The position numbers and the translations under genes are program-made. 64,000 bases of DNA from Alphaproteobacteria bacterium (GTDB taxonomy: Bacteria; Pseudomonadota; Alphaproteobacteria; Micropepsales; Micropepsaceae): positions 120,768 through 184,767 of the forward strand of contig CANJJD010000003.1 in assembly GCA_947474645.1 (NCBI GenBank). The letters run 5' to 3'. The notes under the pieces are model-generated. The model saw only the letters and a program-made list of their open reading frames with translations. It had not been told where the DNA came from and ran no database searches. Every line of letters begins with the position of its first letter. Positions within the stretch are counted from its first letter, which is position 1. Below, piece by piece: positions 1 to 9,047 of the stretch.

Positions 1-192
1 ATCGCCCACTTTGAGATGCGGCGACAGCGCGCCCGCGAGCCCAATGGAGATCACGCCGCTGATATCGCCGTGCAAGGCCCGGAGCTTGGACGCCAGACCC
101 TCGGCGTCGCCGCCGCCCGCCACTGCGATCACCCCTGCCACGCCGACGATACCGGCTTCCTTGGCAAGGCCGGTAACGGCGAGAATTGTCAC
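1..192 (-). CDS. hpnG: Hopanoid-associated phosphorylase HpnG, N-terminal part
   Basis: This is the first 64 codons of a gene that runs off the left edge of the window. The start is GTG, and the GTGA junction overlaps the shc stop by 4 bp. The translated N-terminus begins VTILAVTGLAKEAGI and continues with a glycine-rich AVAGGGDAEG segment and ISIGLAGALSP, which fits the nucleoside-phosphorylase fold. In characterised bacteria HpnG removes adenine from adenosylhopane to give phosphoribosylhopane, the step after adenosyl attachment by HpnH. Its position directly after shc in the same operon supports the call. The catalytic region lies outside the window, so the assignment rests on the N-terminus and context. 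Confidence 0.82.
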   Translation of the reverse strand, partial: MTILAVTGLAKEAGIVGVAGVIAVAGGGDAEGLASKLRALHGDISGVISIGLAGALSPHLKVGD

Positions 193-2117
193 AGCCCGAA
201 TTCCACGCGCCGCGAATTGCCGGTCTTGAGATTGCGGTAGCGCGCCAGGGCCCAGAGCGGGAAGAATTTCGGATAGCCGTGATAGTTCAGGTAGAACACG
301 CGCGGAAAGCCGCCGCCGGTGTAATGCGGCTGGCTCCACAAGCCATCGCCTTCCTGCGTGGCTTTCAGGTAATTGACGCCCCGCGCCACGGCAGGATGAT
401 CCACTTCGCCCGCCGCCATCAGGCCCAGCAGCGCCCAGGCGGTCTGTGACGCGGTCGAGGGCGCGGGCTCATAACCCTTGTAATCCAGCTTGTAGCTGTC
501 GCAATTTTCACCCCAGCCGCCATCGGTATTCTGAATGGCGATCAGCCAGTCGGCGCCCTTTTTCATGGTGGCGTGATCGGGACCGAGCCCCGCACCGTTC
601 AATCCCGCCAGCGCTGACCAGGTGCCATAGATGTAATTGACGCCCCAGCGGCCCCACCACGAACCGTCATCGCGCTGGGTCTTGATCAGGTACTCAATAC
701 CGGCCTTCAGGCGCGGATCGTCATTCTTCGCGCCCAACTGCGCCAGCATGCCGACACAGCGGCCCGAAACATCCTCGGTGGGCGGGTCGAGCAGGGCGCC
801 ATGATCGGCGAAGGGAATGTTGTTGAGGTAATAATAGCTGTTGTCGGCATCGAAGGCGCCCCAGCCGCCGTCGCGGCACTGCAAGCCCTCCACCCATTCC
901 GCGCCGCGGGCGATGGAATCCTTATATAGGTCGCGCTCCTTGGCGCGGTCCATCGCCATCACCACCACGGCGGTATCGTCCAGGTCGGGGTAGTAGTCGT
1001 TGCGATACTGGAAAGCCCAACCGCCCGGGCGCACATCGGGTTTTTCCCCGGCCCAGTCGCCCTTCACGTCCAGAACTTGCAGCGGCTTCAACCATTCCAG
1101 CCCGCGCGCCACCGCGGCTTCCGCTGCCGCATCCTTGGTTTCCAGCAGGGCATGCGCCACCAAAGCAGTGTCCCACACCGGCGAGACGCAAGGCTGGCAA
1201 TAGGCCTCGTCCGCCTTGATGACCAGCAGCTTCTCCACCGACAGCCTCGCGATGGCGCGGTCGGGATGATTTTCGGGATAGCCCAGCACGTCATACATCA
1301 TCACGCTGTTGGCCATGGCCGGATAGATCGCGCCCAGCCCGTCCTCGCCGTTCAACCGCTCAGTGGTCCAGGCGCGGCATTTTTCAATGGCCTTGTCGCG
1401 CGCGCCCTTGGGCCAGGGCACGACTTTCAGCACCCGGTCCAGCGCGCCGAAGAAGGCCGACCAGCCGGCGCTCTGGTGCGGGGCGCGGGGGCTGGCAGCG
1501 GGCACGCCTTCCACGAAAAGCTCGCGCACATGCACGCCGCGCGGGTTGCGCGCCAACGGCTTCCTGGCACACAGCACCAGCAGCGGCACGATCACGGTGC
1601 GCGCCCAATAGCTCATCTTGGACAGATGCACCGGGAACCAGCGCGGCAGCAGGATCAGCTCCGGCGGCACGGTGGGGACATCGTTCCAGGAACATTCGCC
1701 ATAGAGGGCGAGCAGGACGCGGGTGAAGACATTGGCCTTGATGGCGCCACCGCGCGCGTGCAGCGCCTCGCGGGCGCGGACCATGTGGGCTGCGTTGATG
1801 TCGTCACCGATCATCTTGAGGGCGAAATAGGCCTTCACCGTCGCGGAAATGTCGAAGGCGCCGTCGTGATACAGCGGCCAGCCGCCATGCGCGCCCTGGA
1901 TACGGCGCAAATAGACGCCGATCTTCTTTTCCAGCTCCAGGTTCGGCGTCTCGGCCAGGTAATGCACCAGGAGGACATATTCGGCCGGGATGGTGGCGTC
2001 GGCCTCCAGCTCATAGACCCAGTGTCCGTCCGGCTTCTGCTGCGCCAGGATCGCAGCCGTGGCGGCGCGAACTGCGCCCTCTACCTCCACGAAATCGCGC
2101 GCGTTCAACTGGTTCAT
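189..2117 (-). CDS. shc: Squalene-hopene cyclase
   Basis: This 642-residue protein cyclises squalene to hopene/hopanol at the cytoplasmic face of the membrane. The catalytic DLDD (DxDD-type) acid motif is near residue 376, and several QW repeats are visible, such as QCRDGGWGAF, QRDDGSWWGRWG and QNTDGGWGE. The length matches bacterial Shc proteins of about 630-680 residues. I chose the ATG at 2117 (MNQLNARDF). The frame stays open further upstream, but that extension reads through hpnE in another frame and has no family similarity. It starts 7 bp after the hpnE stop, and its TGA overlaps the GTG of hpnG, so translation is probably coupled. Also called hpnF. Confidence 0.97.
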   Translation of the reverse strand: MNQLNARDFVEVEGAVRAATAAILAQQKPDGHWVYELEADATIPAEYVLLVHYLAETPNLELEKKIGVYLRRIQGAHGGWPLYHDGAFDISATVKAYFALKMIGDDINAAHMVRAREALHARGGAIKANVFTRVLLALYGECSWNDVPTVPPELILLPRWFPVHLSKMSYWARTVIVPLLVLCARKPLARNPRGVHVRELFVEGVPAASPRAPHQSAGWSAFFGALDRVLKVVPWPKGARDKAIEKCRAWTTERLNGEDGLGAIYPAMANSVMMYDVLGYPENHPDRAIARLSVEKLLVIKADEAYCQPCVSPVWDTALVAHALLETKDAAAEAAVARGLEWLKPLQVLDVKGDWAGEKPDVRPGGWAFQYRNDYYPDLDDTAVVVMAMDRAKERDLYKDSIARGAEWVEGLQCRDGGWGAFDADNSYYYLNNIPFADHGALLDPPTEDVSGRCVGMLAQLGAKNDDPRLKAGIEYLIKTQRDDGSWWGRWGVNYIYGTWSALAGLNGAGLGPDHATMKKGADWLIAIQNTDGGWGENCDSYKLDYKGYEPAPSTASQTAWALLGLMAAGEVDHPAVARGVNYLKATQEGDGLWSQPHYTGGGFPRVFYLNYHGYPKFFPLWALARYRNLKTGNSRRVEFGL

Positions 2118-2124
2118 GGCGCCA

Positions 2125-3378
2125 CTATAAAGACAGATGGCGCAGCGCCAAAGCCGCCGCCCGCTCGCCCGACCACAGGGCGCCCTCGATGGTGGCGGGC
2201 AGGCCCGTCTGGGTCCAGTCGCCGGCCACAAACAGGTTGCGCCACTTGGTCTGGGCGCCCGGCCGGCGGGCATCTTGGGCCGGGGTGGCGGCAAAGGTGG
2301 CGCGCTTTTCCTTGACGATCTGCCATTGGGGCATGGGCGCACTGATGTTCAGCGCCTTGGCGACGTCAGCCCATATCCGTGCGGCCAAGACTTCGCGATC
2401 CTGGTCCACGATGGCGTCGGCGCCCGACACCGTCACTGAAATGCGGTCGGGGAAGGTGAAGATCCATTCGGCGGTGCCGCCGATCACCCCCAGCATGGGC
2501 GATGCGCCCGTCGGGCCGGGCATCTTGAAATGGGCGTTGACGATGGCGCGGAAATCATCGGGCGCGGAGATGCCGGGCACCATATCGGTGGCCACCCAGG
2601 GCGGCACCGCCAGCACCACCGCGTCGCCACTGCCCAGCGGCACCGCCGCCTCGCCCAGGTCCAGCGCCATGGCGTTGTGGCCGTTCAGGGTCAACCCGCG
2701 CAGCCGCGTGCCCAGTTGCACAGCAGCGCCGTGGCTTTCCAGATAGGCCAGGGCCGGATCGGTGAAGGCCGCCGCCAAAGTGGGGTGGGCGATGCGGGTG
2801 CGATAGGCATTGCCGCCGCGCAGGAAAGTGCGGCGCACCAGCGCGCCGGCCAGCCGGGCGGAGGCTTCTTCCGGCTGAGTGTTCAACGCGCCCAGGAAAA
2901 AGGGATGCAGCAGTTTCTCCCACAGCGGGCCCTTGCAGGACAGCACATCGCAGATGCGCTGGTCGGGCGGCGCCACCAGCAACCGCGCCAGCGCCAGGTA
3001 GTCGGTGGGCCGCGCGCCGGGCACATTGCGGCGCGCATCGAACAGCCAGGCGGGAAAGCGGCCCGGATCGGGCCGGATGGTCCAACGCGCCCCCGTCCTG
3101 ATATCGATGAAATCCTTTTCCGGCAGGTCCGCGCCCTGCATCGCGTCCGCCGCGCCGATGCGCTCCAGATAGTCGAAGACGGTCTGGTTGCTGGTCAGGA
3201 CGAAATGATTGCCGTTGTCGATCACCCCGCCGAACGCCGGATCGAAATAGGAGCGGCAGCGCCCGCCGGCCTGCGGCGCCGTCTCGATCAGGGTGACGGA
3301 GGCCCCGCGCGAGGCCAGCAGGGTGGCCGCCGACAAGCCGGCCAGCCCGGCGCCGATTACGTAGGCCTTCCCCGTCAT
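2125..3378 (-). CDS. hpnE: Hydroxysqualene dehydroxylase HpnE (FAD amine-oxidase family)
   Basis: This 417-residue flavoprotein catalyses the last step of the HpnC/D/E route, reducing hydroxysqualene to squalene. The N-terminus has a Rossmann FAD-binding motif, VIGAGLAGLSAA, followed by an acidic strand end (TLIE). A C-terminal amine-oxidase signature, LFVAGDWTQTGLPATIEGA, contacts the flavin. The length is typical. It overlaps hpnD by 4 bp (ATGA) and lies 7 bp before shc, so the enzyme that makes squalene is translated next to the one that uses it. Family membership is clear from the motifs. The exact reaction is taken from the characterised HpnCDE pathway. Confidence 0.95.
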   Translation of the reverse strand: MTGKAYVIGAGLAGLSAATLLASRGASVTLIETAPQAGGRCRSYFDPAFGGVIDNGNHFVLTSNQTVFDYLERIGAADAMQGADLPEKDFIDIRTGARWTIRPDPGRFPAWLFDARRNVPGARPTDYLALARLLVAPPDQRICDVLSCKGPLWEKLLHPFFLGALNTQPEEASARLAGALVRRTFLRGGNAYRTRIAHPTLAAAFTDPALAYLESHGAAVQLGTRLRGLTLNGHNAMALDLGEAAVPLGSGDAVVLAVPPWVATDMVPGISAPDDFRAIVNAHFKMPGPTGASPMLGVIGGTAEWIFTFPDRISVTVSGADAIVDQDREVLAARIWADVAKALNISAPMPQWQIVKEKRATFAATPAQDARRPGAQTKWRNLFVAGDWTQTGLPATIEGALWSGERAAALALRHLSL

Positions 3379-4232
3379 CCGAACAGGCCCTGGCGCAACA
3401 CCAGCGACAACAGCCGCGACCTGGGCAGCGACACGCGATGGCGCGGCGGGGCAAAGCCCTGCGCCTCACTGGCAGACAGGATTTCCGAATAGACCGCGCC
3501 CATCAGCCGCGGCGTCTTGATGCGCCCCTTGGGCCGCGCCGACAGGATGCGCTGGGCTTCGTCATAATGATGATGCGCCACCTGCGCCACCTTGCGGCAG
3601 ACCGCGTCAATCTCGGGCTTGTTGACGATGGTGGTGACGTCCAGCGAGCGGCAGCAATCCATCTCCTGCAGATATTCCCGCGGCAGATAAAGCCGGCCGA
3701 TGGCGGCGTCCTCGTCAATGTCGCGCAGGATGTTGGTGAGTTGCAGCGCCCGGCCCAGGTGATGCGCCAGTTCGAACCCCGGCTCCTCCTCCATGCCGAA
3801 CACCTTGATGGACAGGCGCCCCACCGCGCTGGCCACCCGGTCGCAATAAAGGTCGAGGGTGGCAAGATCCGGCGCGACAATGTCCTCGGCCACGTCCATG
3901 TCCATGCCGTCCAGCACAGCCAGGAAATCTTCCAGCCGCAGGCCATATTGCGCGATGGCAGGCGCAAGGAAACGCACCTGCGGCGCGGGCGTGCCGGCAT
4001 ACAGCCCGCGCAAATCGGCGCGCCACTGTTCCAGCTTTTCATGGCGCTGGCTGCGCGTGCCCACGCCGTCATCGGCGATATCGTCCACCTTGCGGCAAAA
4101 GGCATAGATCGCGAACATGGCGTCGCGTTCTTCCGCCGGCATCAGCCGCATGGCGAGATAAAAAGAGCTGCTCTTGGCCTTTTTCTGCACCGCCTTGGCG
4201 GCACCGGCGCCGATATTTTCTGCGTTGGTCAT
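3375..4232 (-). CDS. hpnD: Presqualene diphosphate synthase HpnD
   Basis: This 285-residue protein belongs to the squalene/phytoene synthase family and condenses two farnesyl diphosphates to presqualene diphosphate. Both aspartate-rich Mg-binding regions are present: CRKVDDIADDG near residue 50 and LTNILRDIDEDA in the middle. The FYLAMRLMP segment near the N-terminus is typical of HpnD rather than HpnC. It overlaps hpnC upstream and hpnE downstream by 4 bp each. HpnC, HpnD and HpnE together replace the single squalene synthase of eukaryotes, so their adjacency supports the split of functions. Confidence 0.95.
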   Translation of the reverse strand: MTNAENIGAGAAKAVQKKAKSSSFYLAMRLMPAEERDAMFAIYAFCRKVDDIADDGVGTRSQRHEKLEQWRADLRGLYAGTPAPQVRFLAPAIAQYGLRLEDFLAVLDGMDMDVAEDIVAPDLATLDLYCDRVASAVGRLSIKVFGMEEEPGFELAHHLGRALQLTNILRDIDEDAAIGRLYLPREYLQEMDCCRSLDVTTIVNKPEIDAVCRKVAQVAHHHYDEAQRILSARPKGRIKTPRLMGAVYSEILSASEAQGFAPPRHRVSLPRSRLLSLVLRQGLFG

Positions 4233-5074
4233 TTGGGGCGTCTCAGGCGCATGAGGGCGAAAGCAGGAAAGCGTTTCAGGAACAGGGCGGCCACGTCCAT
4301 CTTGGAATGATGCACGGGCTGCGACAGCGGATCGCGGTTCATCAGCATGGTGTTCAAATCGTCGGCCAAGGTCTGGATGAGATCGACTTCCAGCGCAAGC
4401 CGGCCGTCTTTTATCCCACGGGCGAAGGGCCGCGAGGTTTCCAGCAGTTCGGCGTTCTGCCGCGCCAAGCCGGCGATCACCGCCACCAGGCCCGGATTCG
4501 CCTTATCCTGGCCCAACGCCTCGACCCCGATCCCCGCCAGCAGCGGCTCGGGAATATAGACCCGGTTCAGCTCGCGGTAATCCTTGGCGCAATCCTGCAA
4601 ATGGTTGATCACCTGCAGCGCGGCGCACAGGGCGTCATTGGCCGGCCACAGGCTTTGGCTTTCGCCATGCACATCCAGCACGAAGCGGCCGACCGGCATG
4701 GCGCTGTAGCGGCAATAATCAATCAGGTCGTCCCAGTCGCGGTAACGCAGCTTGGTGCAGTCGCGGCGGAAGGCTTCCAGCAGATCGAGCGCGTGAACGG
4801 GCGATAATCCATGTTGCTTCAGTACTTCGCGCAGCTTGACGCCTTCCGGTACCGCATCGCTTTCGCCCGCCAGGCTGGCGCGCATTTGTTCCAGCAGCGC
4901 CAGCTTTTCCTCGGGCGCGGCGGTGACGTGATCGGCCACGTCATCGGCGGCGCGCACGAAATTGTAGAAAGCCAGTACCGGCGGGCGGTGCTTGGGCGCG
5001 ATCAGGAACGAGGCGACGGGAAAATTCTCGTCCTTGTGGCCCTTGCCCGACTGTAATTCAGCGACGCTGCTCAT
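4229..5074 (-). CDS. hpnC: Hydroxysqualene synthase HpnC
   Basis: This 281-residue squalene/phytoene synthase paralogue of HpnD converts presqualene diphosphate to hydroxysqualene. The first aspartate motif reads VRAADDVADH and the second is degenerate, INHLQDCAKDYRE, as expected for HpnC. The N-terminal ENFPVASFLIAPKHRPPV region is characteristic of this subfamily. It has 4-bp overlaps with hpnB upstream and hpnD downstream. The pairing of a typical and a variant synthase with hpnE is diagnostic of the bacterial three-enzyme squalene pathway. Confidence 0.94.
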   Translation of the reverse strand: MSSVAELQSGKGHKDENFPVASFLIAPKHRPPVLAFYNFVRAADDVADHVTAAPEEKLALLEQMRASLAGESDAVPEGVKLREVLKQHGLSPVHALDLLEAFRRDCTKLRYRDWDDLIDYCRYSAMPVGRFVLDVHGESQSLWPANDALCAALQVINHLQDCAKDYRELNRVYIPEPLLAGIGVEALGQDKANPGLVAVIAGLARQNAELLETSRPFARGIKDGRLALEVDLIQTLADDLNTMLMNRDPLSQPVHHSKMDVAALFLKRFPAFALMRLRRPK

Positions 5075-6243
5075 GCCGCGCCCTTCCCGGCATCGGCCTT
5101 ATGGGCGGCAGCTTGCGCCCGGCCCTTCCACATCCCCCCGCGCCCCGACCAATGCTGGATGGCCGATTGCACCGTGAAGACCGCATAGAAAATGCCGATC
5201 AACGGCAGCGCCAGGCCCCACAAGGGCGACAGGCGGTAGAAGCGCAGCATGGGCTGGTACATCAGCGCCATGATGATCCAGGCCAGCCAGCCCGCCAATT
5301 GCGAAACACCCCAGGCGAACAAGGCCACCATCACCGGCGCCACGTAAACCAGCGCCAGCCCCAGCAGGGTGGCGGCCAGCACCAGCGGCGAATAGCCGAG
5401 CTGGGCATAGGCGCTGCGCGTCACCATCTGGCGGATGTCGGCGATATGGGGATAGGGCCGGATGGATACGGCGCGGTCGGTCAGCCCCAGCCAGATGGGC
5501 CCTTGGCGTTTCATCGCTTTACCCAGCGCACAATCGTCAATGATGTTGTGGCGGATGGCGTCAATGCCGCCGGCGCGTTCCAGCGCCTCGCGGCGCGCCA
5601 GCATGCAGCCGCCGGCCGCCGCCGCGATCCTGTTGGCGGGATTGTTCACCGCGCCGAAGGGAAACAGCATGTCGAAGAAAAACACGAAGGCGGGAATCAG
5701 GAAATGCTCGGCCGCCGACTTGCAGTTCAGCCGCGCCATCAGTGACACCAGAACCTTGGCATTTTTTCCGTCACTTGCGGCCGCCCGCGCCACCAACAGG
5801 CGCAGATTGTCCGGCGTATGGGCGATGTCAGCGTCGGTGAACCACAGAAATTCCGGCTTGAAGGCGGCGGCATAATCGCTGCCCTGCTTCATCGCCCACA
5901 GCTTGCCGGTCCAGCCTGCGGGCCGCGCCGCGCCGCTCAGCACCGTCAGGCGCTCGGAGCTCAGCGCCCGCGCCAGGGCGCCGGTGCCGTCGTCCGACTG
6001 GTCGTCCACCAGCACGATACGAAACTCGCCGGGATAATCCTGGGCAATCAGGCTGCCGATGCTGCGCTGGATCACGTCCGCCTCGTTGCGGGCGGGCACC
6101 ACCGCCACCACCGGCGGCCAGGCGCTGGGCTCGGTCACCGGCATGGTGTCGCGCTCGCGCAGCATCCAGAAGCCGTTGTGGAACAGCAGCAGATACAGCC
6201 AGATTCCCAGCGGCAAAAAGCCGAACAACAGTCCCGCGATCAT
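5071..6243 (-). CDS. hpnB: Hopanoid-associated glycosyltransferase HpnB
   Basis: This 390-residue membrane-bound family 2 glycosyltransferase is found in hopanoid loci. An N-terminal membrane segment (IAGLLFGFLPLGIWLYLLLF) precedes the GT-A domain, which has VVPARNEADVI, a DDQSDDGT nucleotide-binding motif and WFTDADIAH as the DxD element. Three or four hydrophobic helices fill the C-terminus. I chose the ATG at 6243 because it gives an ATGA overlap with hpnA; an upstream start nine codons earlier is possible. HpnB is thought to add a sugar to the bacteriohopanepolyol side chain, but its acceptor has not been settled generally, so the substrate here is inference. Confidence 0.92.
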   Translation of the reverse strand: MIAGLLFGFLPLGIWLYLLLFHNGFWMLRERDTMPVTEPSAWPPVVAVVPARNEADVIQRSIGSLIAQDYPGEFRIVLVDDQSDDGTGALARALSSERLTVLSGAARPAGWTGKLWAMKQGSDYAAAFKPEFLWFTDADIAHTPDNLRLLVARAAASDGKNAKVLVSLMARLNCKSAAEHFLIPAFVFFFDMLFPFGAVNNPANRIAAAAGGCMLARREALERAGGIDAIRHNIIDDCALGKAMKRQGPIWLGLTDRAVSIRPYPHIADIRQMVTRSAYAQLGYSPLVLAATLLGLALVYVAPVMVALFAWGVSQLAGWLAWIIMALMYQPMLRFYRLSPLWGLALPLIGIFYAVFTVQSAIQHWSGRGGMWKGRAQAAAHKADAGKGAA

Positions 6244-7229
6244 GCCAGATACCCATTGTCGCCGAACCATCCCAGCGCGTCCTTCAGCCCTTCCTTGTAA
6301 GGCCGCGCCGTATAGCCCAGCTCGCGCTTGGCCTTTTGCGAACTGAAGAACATGCGATAGCGCGACATGCGCAGCGCGTCCGCCGTCAGGAACGGCTCCT
6401 TGCCGGTGACGCGGGCGACCAGCTCGGCGCCCCAGGCCAGGGGAAACAGGGGGCCACGCGGAATCTTGATGGTAGGCGCCTTGCGGCCCGACAGGAAGGC
6501 GATGTCGCCCAGCATGGTCTGCAGCGCCACGTCTTCGCCGCCCAGGATGTAGTTCTCGCCGACCTTGCCCTTGTCCAAGGCGAGCAGATGCCCGTTGGCG
6601 ACGTCATCGACATGCACCAGGTTGAGCCCGGTATCGACAAAGGCCGGCATGCGCCCAGTGGCGGCTTCGACAATCACCCGGCCGGTAGGCGTGGGCTTGA
6701 CGTCGCGCGGGCCTATCGGTGTCGAAGGGGCAACAATGACGGCGGGCAGCCCCTCCTCCCGCACCAGGCGTTCGACTTCGCGTTCCGCCACCAGCTTGGA
6801 GCGCTTATAGGCGCCGATCACGCTTTGCGGGGTGTGGCGCGAACTTTCATCCACCGCCGTGTCGCCCGGCTTCAGGGCGGCGACGGAGGAGGTATAGACC
6901 ACACGCTCCACCCCGGTCTTGAGCGCGGCGCCCATGGTCGCCTTGGCGCCCTGGAAGTTGTTGCGCTCGATCTCGCCCGGATCACGCGCCCACAAACGGT
7001 AATCGGCCGCGACATGGAACAGGTAGCGCGCGCCCTTCATGGCGGCGATCATGGACGCTTCATCGCGCATGTCGCCCGCCACCGGCTCGCAATGCAGCTT
7101 GGCGATGTTGAGGCGATTGGCGCTGGGCCGCATCAGCACCCGTACATGCAGGCCGCGCGCGACGAGAGCTCTGGCCACGGCAGAGCCCACAAACCCAGAT
7201 GCGCCTGTTACCAACGCGATATCAGACAT
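6240..7229 (-). CDS. hpnA: Hopanoid-associated sugar epimerase HpnA
   Basis: This 329-residue protein is a short-chain extended dehydrogenase/epimerase. It starts MSDIALVTGASGFVGSAVA, giving the GxxGxxG NAD(P)-binding motif, and has an active-site YKRSK (Tyr-x-x-x-Lys) near residue 150. A longer upstream open frame exists, but it crosses the hpnL gene and lacks family features, so the ATG at 7229 is preferred. That start overlaps the hpnL stop by 8 bp. HpnA is conserved next to hpnB in hopanoid clusters and is assumed to prepare or modify the sugar of the side chain. The substrate is unproven. Confidence 0.92.
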   Translation of the reverse strand: MSDIALVTGASGFVGSAVARALVARGLHVRVLMRPSANRLNIAKLHCEPVAGDMRDEASMIAAMKGARYLFHVAADYRLWARDPGEIERNNFQGAKATMGAALKTGVERVVYTSSVAALKPGDTAVDESSRHTPQSVIGAYKRSKLVAEREVERLVREEGLPAVIVAPSTPIGPRDVKPTPTGRVIVEAATGRMPAFVDTGLNLVHVDDVANGHLLALDKGKVGENYILGGEDVALQTMLGDIAFLSGRKAPTIKIPRGPLFPLAWGAELVARVTGKEPFLTADALRMSRYRMFFSSQKAKRELGYTARPYKEGLKDALGWFGDNGYLA

Positions 7230-8199
7230 TGGCGAACGCCTTCCGGCCCTCGATGCTCTGCCAGTAAAGCAGCGCCGGAATGCCCAGCACGATCTCGCGC
7301 GCCCGCTTGAGCAGCGATACCGCCACGCCCATTTCCGCGGGCAGTCCGAACAAGGGCGCCAGCATGGCATAGCCCCATTCCTGCACCCCGATGGCGGCAG
7401 GCACCGGGGCTGCGATACTGCGCAAGGTGCTGAGCAAGGCCTCCAGCGCGATGGCATTGAGCAGGCTGATCTGCCCGCCCACCAGGCGGAAGGAGATGAA
7501 GGTGCTGACCCCCGCCCCGATCCAGGCCAGCAGATGCAGCGCCGCCGAAGCCGCCAAGCGGCCACGGGCGTCATACATCTCCACGATGGCGGCATGGAAC
7601 GACACGCCTTCGCGCACCTGGGGGAAAAAGCGCGCCGCGATGCGCTCGGCAAACCCCGCGCCCTTCTTCTGCAGGAAAATCAAAAGCGCGATGCCCGGCA
7701 CCGCCAGCAGCAGCACCGCCAGCATGGCTTCGGTCAGCGGGCCCGAGCCTTCCAGGTGACGGAACTGGGTGATGCCCAGCCCCAGGCCGAAGGCCAGGAA
7801 GACCATCTGCGCCATGGCCTCGGTGGTGGCGTCGGCGGCGACCGAGGCCGCGGCATAGGCCGGGCTCATGCCCTTCAGCACCATCATTCGCGCGGCGGCG
7901 ACCATGCCGCCCACCGGCGAGAAGGGCGAAATCTCGGCAATGGAATCCCGCACCAGGCGGGCGAGATAAAATTCGCGCGCCGGAAGGCGGTGGTGTGGCG
8001 GCAAAAGGAGGGACCAGGCAAAGGTCAGGCTGATGAACACGACAAGCGCATAAAGGCAGAGCAGCGCCAGCCCGCCAAAGCCGGCACGGGCGACGGCGGC
8101 GAACACCGCGTCAAAACCGATGGACCAGACCAGATAGACGGCGGCGATGACGCCAGCCAGCAGCGCGACAGCGATCCCGAGCTTTGGCGCCCACTTCAT
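7222..8199 (-). CDS. hpnL: Hopanoid-cluster membrane protein HpnL
   Basis: This 325-residue integral membrane protein has about seven or eight hydrophobic helices. It belongs to the lysylphosphatidylglycerol-synthase-like (UPF0104/flippase-like) family. Family features include RDSIAEISPFSPVGGM, an ADATTEAMAQ segment, and the C-terminal PVPAAIGVQEWGYAML. Its position immediately upstream of hpnA matches known hopanoid loci, where HpnL is a putative membrane protein. A role in moving or inserting a lipid intermediate is inference from the fold. Its ATG overlaps the TAA of the upstream diiron gene by 1 bp (TAATG). Confidence 0.85.
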   Translation of the reverse strand: MKWAPKLGIAVALLAGVIAAVYLVWSIGFDAVFAAVARAGFGGLALLCLYALVVFISLTFAWSLLLPPHHRLPAREFYLARLVRDSIAEISPFSPVGGMVAAARMMVLKGMSPAYAAASVAADATTEAMAQMVFLAFGLGLGITQFRHLEGSGPLTEAMLAVLLLAVPGIALLIFLQKKGAGFAERIAARFFPQVREGVSFHAAIVEMYDARGRLAASAALHLLAWIGAGVSTFISFRLVGGQISLLNAIALEALLSTLRSIAAPVPAAIGVQEWGYAMLAPLFGLPAEMGVAVSLLKRAREIVLGIPALLYWQSIEGRKAFANV

Positions 8200-9047
8200 T
8201 AAGCCGGCAGCGGCTTGGCGCGAAAGCTCCAGAACCGCATGGCGCCCAGCGCGGTTTCCGCCAGTTGGGGCAGGAAGCTGGGGCGCAGCAATTCAGGCTC
8301 GAACACGCCCATGCGGCGGCGGTTCTCCGAATAGCAGTCTTCCAGGAAGCGGCGGAAGGTGAAGCCGTCCAGGAACACGGATGCCTGGGTGGCGGAGAAT
8401 TCCTTGCCGTCGTTGAGGTCCTTCCCGCGCTTGGCGGTGCCGACCATGCGGCCCAGGGCGCGCATGTAATAGCGGAAGTCGGTCAGGGGCAGCATCAGCC
8501 GCGCCAGGAAACCCTTCTGCGCCTGGTTATAGGCCATCCAGTTGACGAAGAAGACGATGTGGCGGGTTTCCTCGTACATCAGGGTTTCGAAAATGGTGAA
8601 CATTTCCTTGGGCAGGAACTGGGACTGCATGGCGATCTTGAACACGCCGAAGCCCAGGAAAGAATCCATGCACTCGCCGAAGCCGAAATCCTTGAAGCGG
8701 GTCTCGACATTGTCGCTGACGTCTTCCACCGGCCGTTCAGCGGCGTCGATGCCGTATTTCTCGATCATCACCCGGATCAGCTTGGCGTGGCGGGCTTCCT
8801 CGAAGCCTTGGAGCGCCACGGCTTCCTTCATCACCGGGTCTTTCACGGTCTTGACGAATTCCGCCACGATCGCGCCGGCGCGGCGCTCGGTATAGAAAAC
8901 CTCTTCCCAGAAGGGCACGGATTTCAGGCGCTTCAGCGCCTCTTCATCCAGGTCCGGCCAGGGCAAGGTGTCCGGATCGAATTCGGTATAGGTCTGCATG
9001 AAATGCTTGCAGAAGGTATCGCGATGTTCCGGCGATCCGATTTTCAT
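8199..9047 (-). CDS. Ferritin-like diiron protein A in hopanoid operon
   Basis: This 282-residue protein has a full diiron signature spread over a four-helix bundle: Glu54 in YTERRAG, Glu84-x-x-His87 in EEARH, Glu125 in FGECMDS, and Glu160-x-x-His163 in EETRH. The pattern E + ExxH + E + ExxH is that of non-haem diiron oxidases and ferritin-like proteins. The length (about 280) is well above a simple ferritin. No signal peptide is seen. It overlaps diiron protein B by 4 bp and hpnL by 1 bp, so it is firmly inside the operon. It and its neighbour are clear paralogues. A lipid-tailoring oxygenase is an inference from context; the reaction is unknown. Confidence 0.85.
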   Translation of the reverse strand: MKIGSPEHRDTFCKHFMQTYTEFDPDTLPWPDLDEEALKRLKSVPFWEEVFYTERRAGAIVAEFVKTVKDPVMKEAVALQGFEEARHAKLIRVMIEKYGIDAAERPVEDVSDNVETRFKDFGFGECMDSFLGFGVFKIAMQSQFLPKEMFTIFETLMYEETRHIVFFVNWMAYNQAQKGFLARLMLPLTDFRYYMRALGRMVGTAKRGKDLNDGKEFSATQASVFLDGFTFRRFLEDCYSENRRRMGVFEPELLRPSFLPQLAETALGAMRFWSFRAKPLPA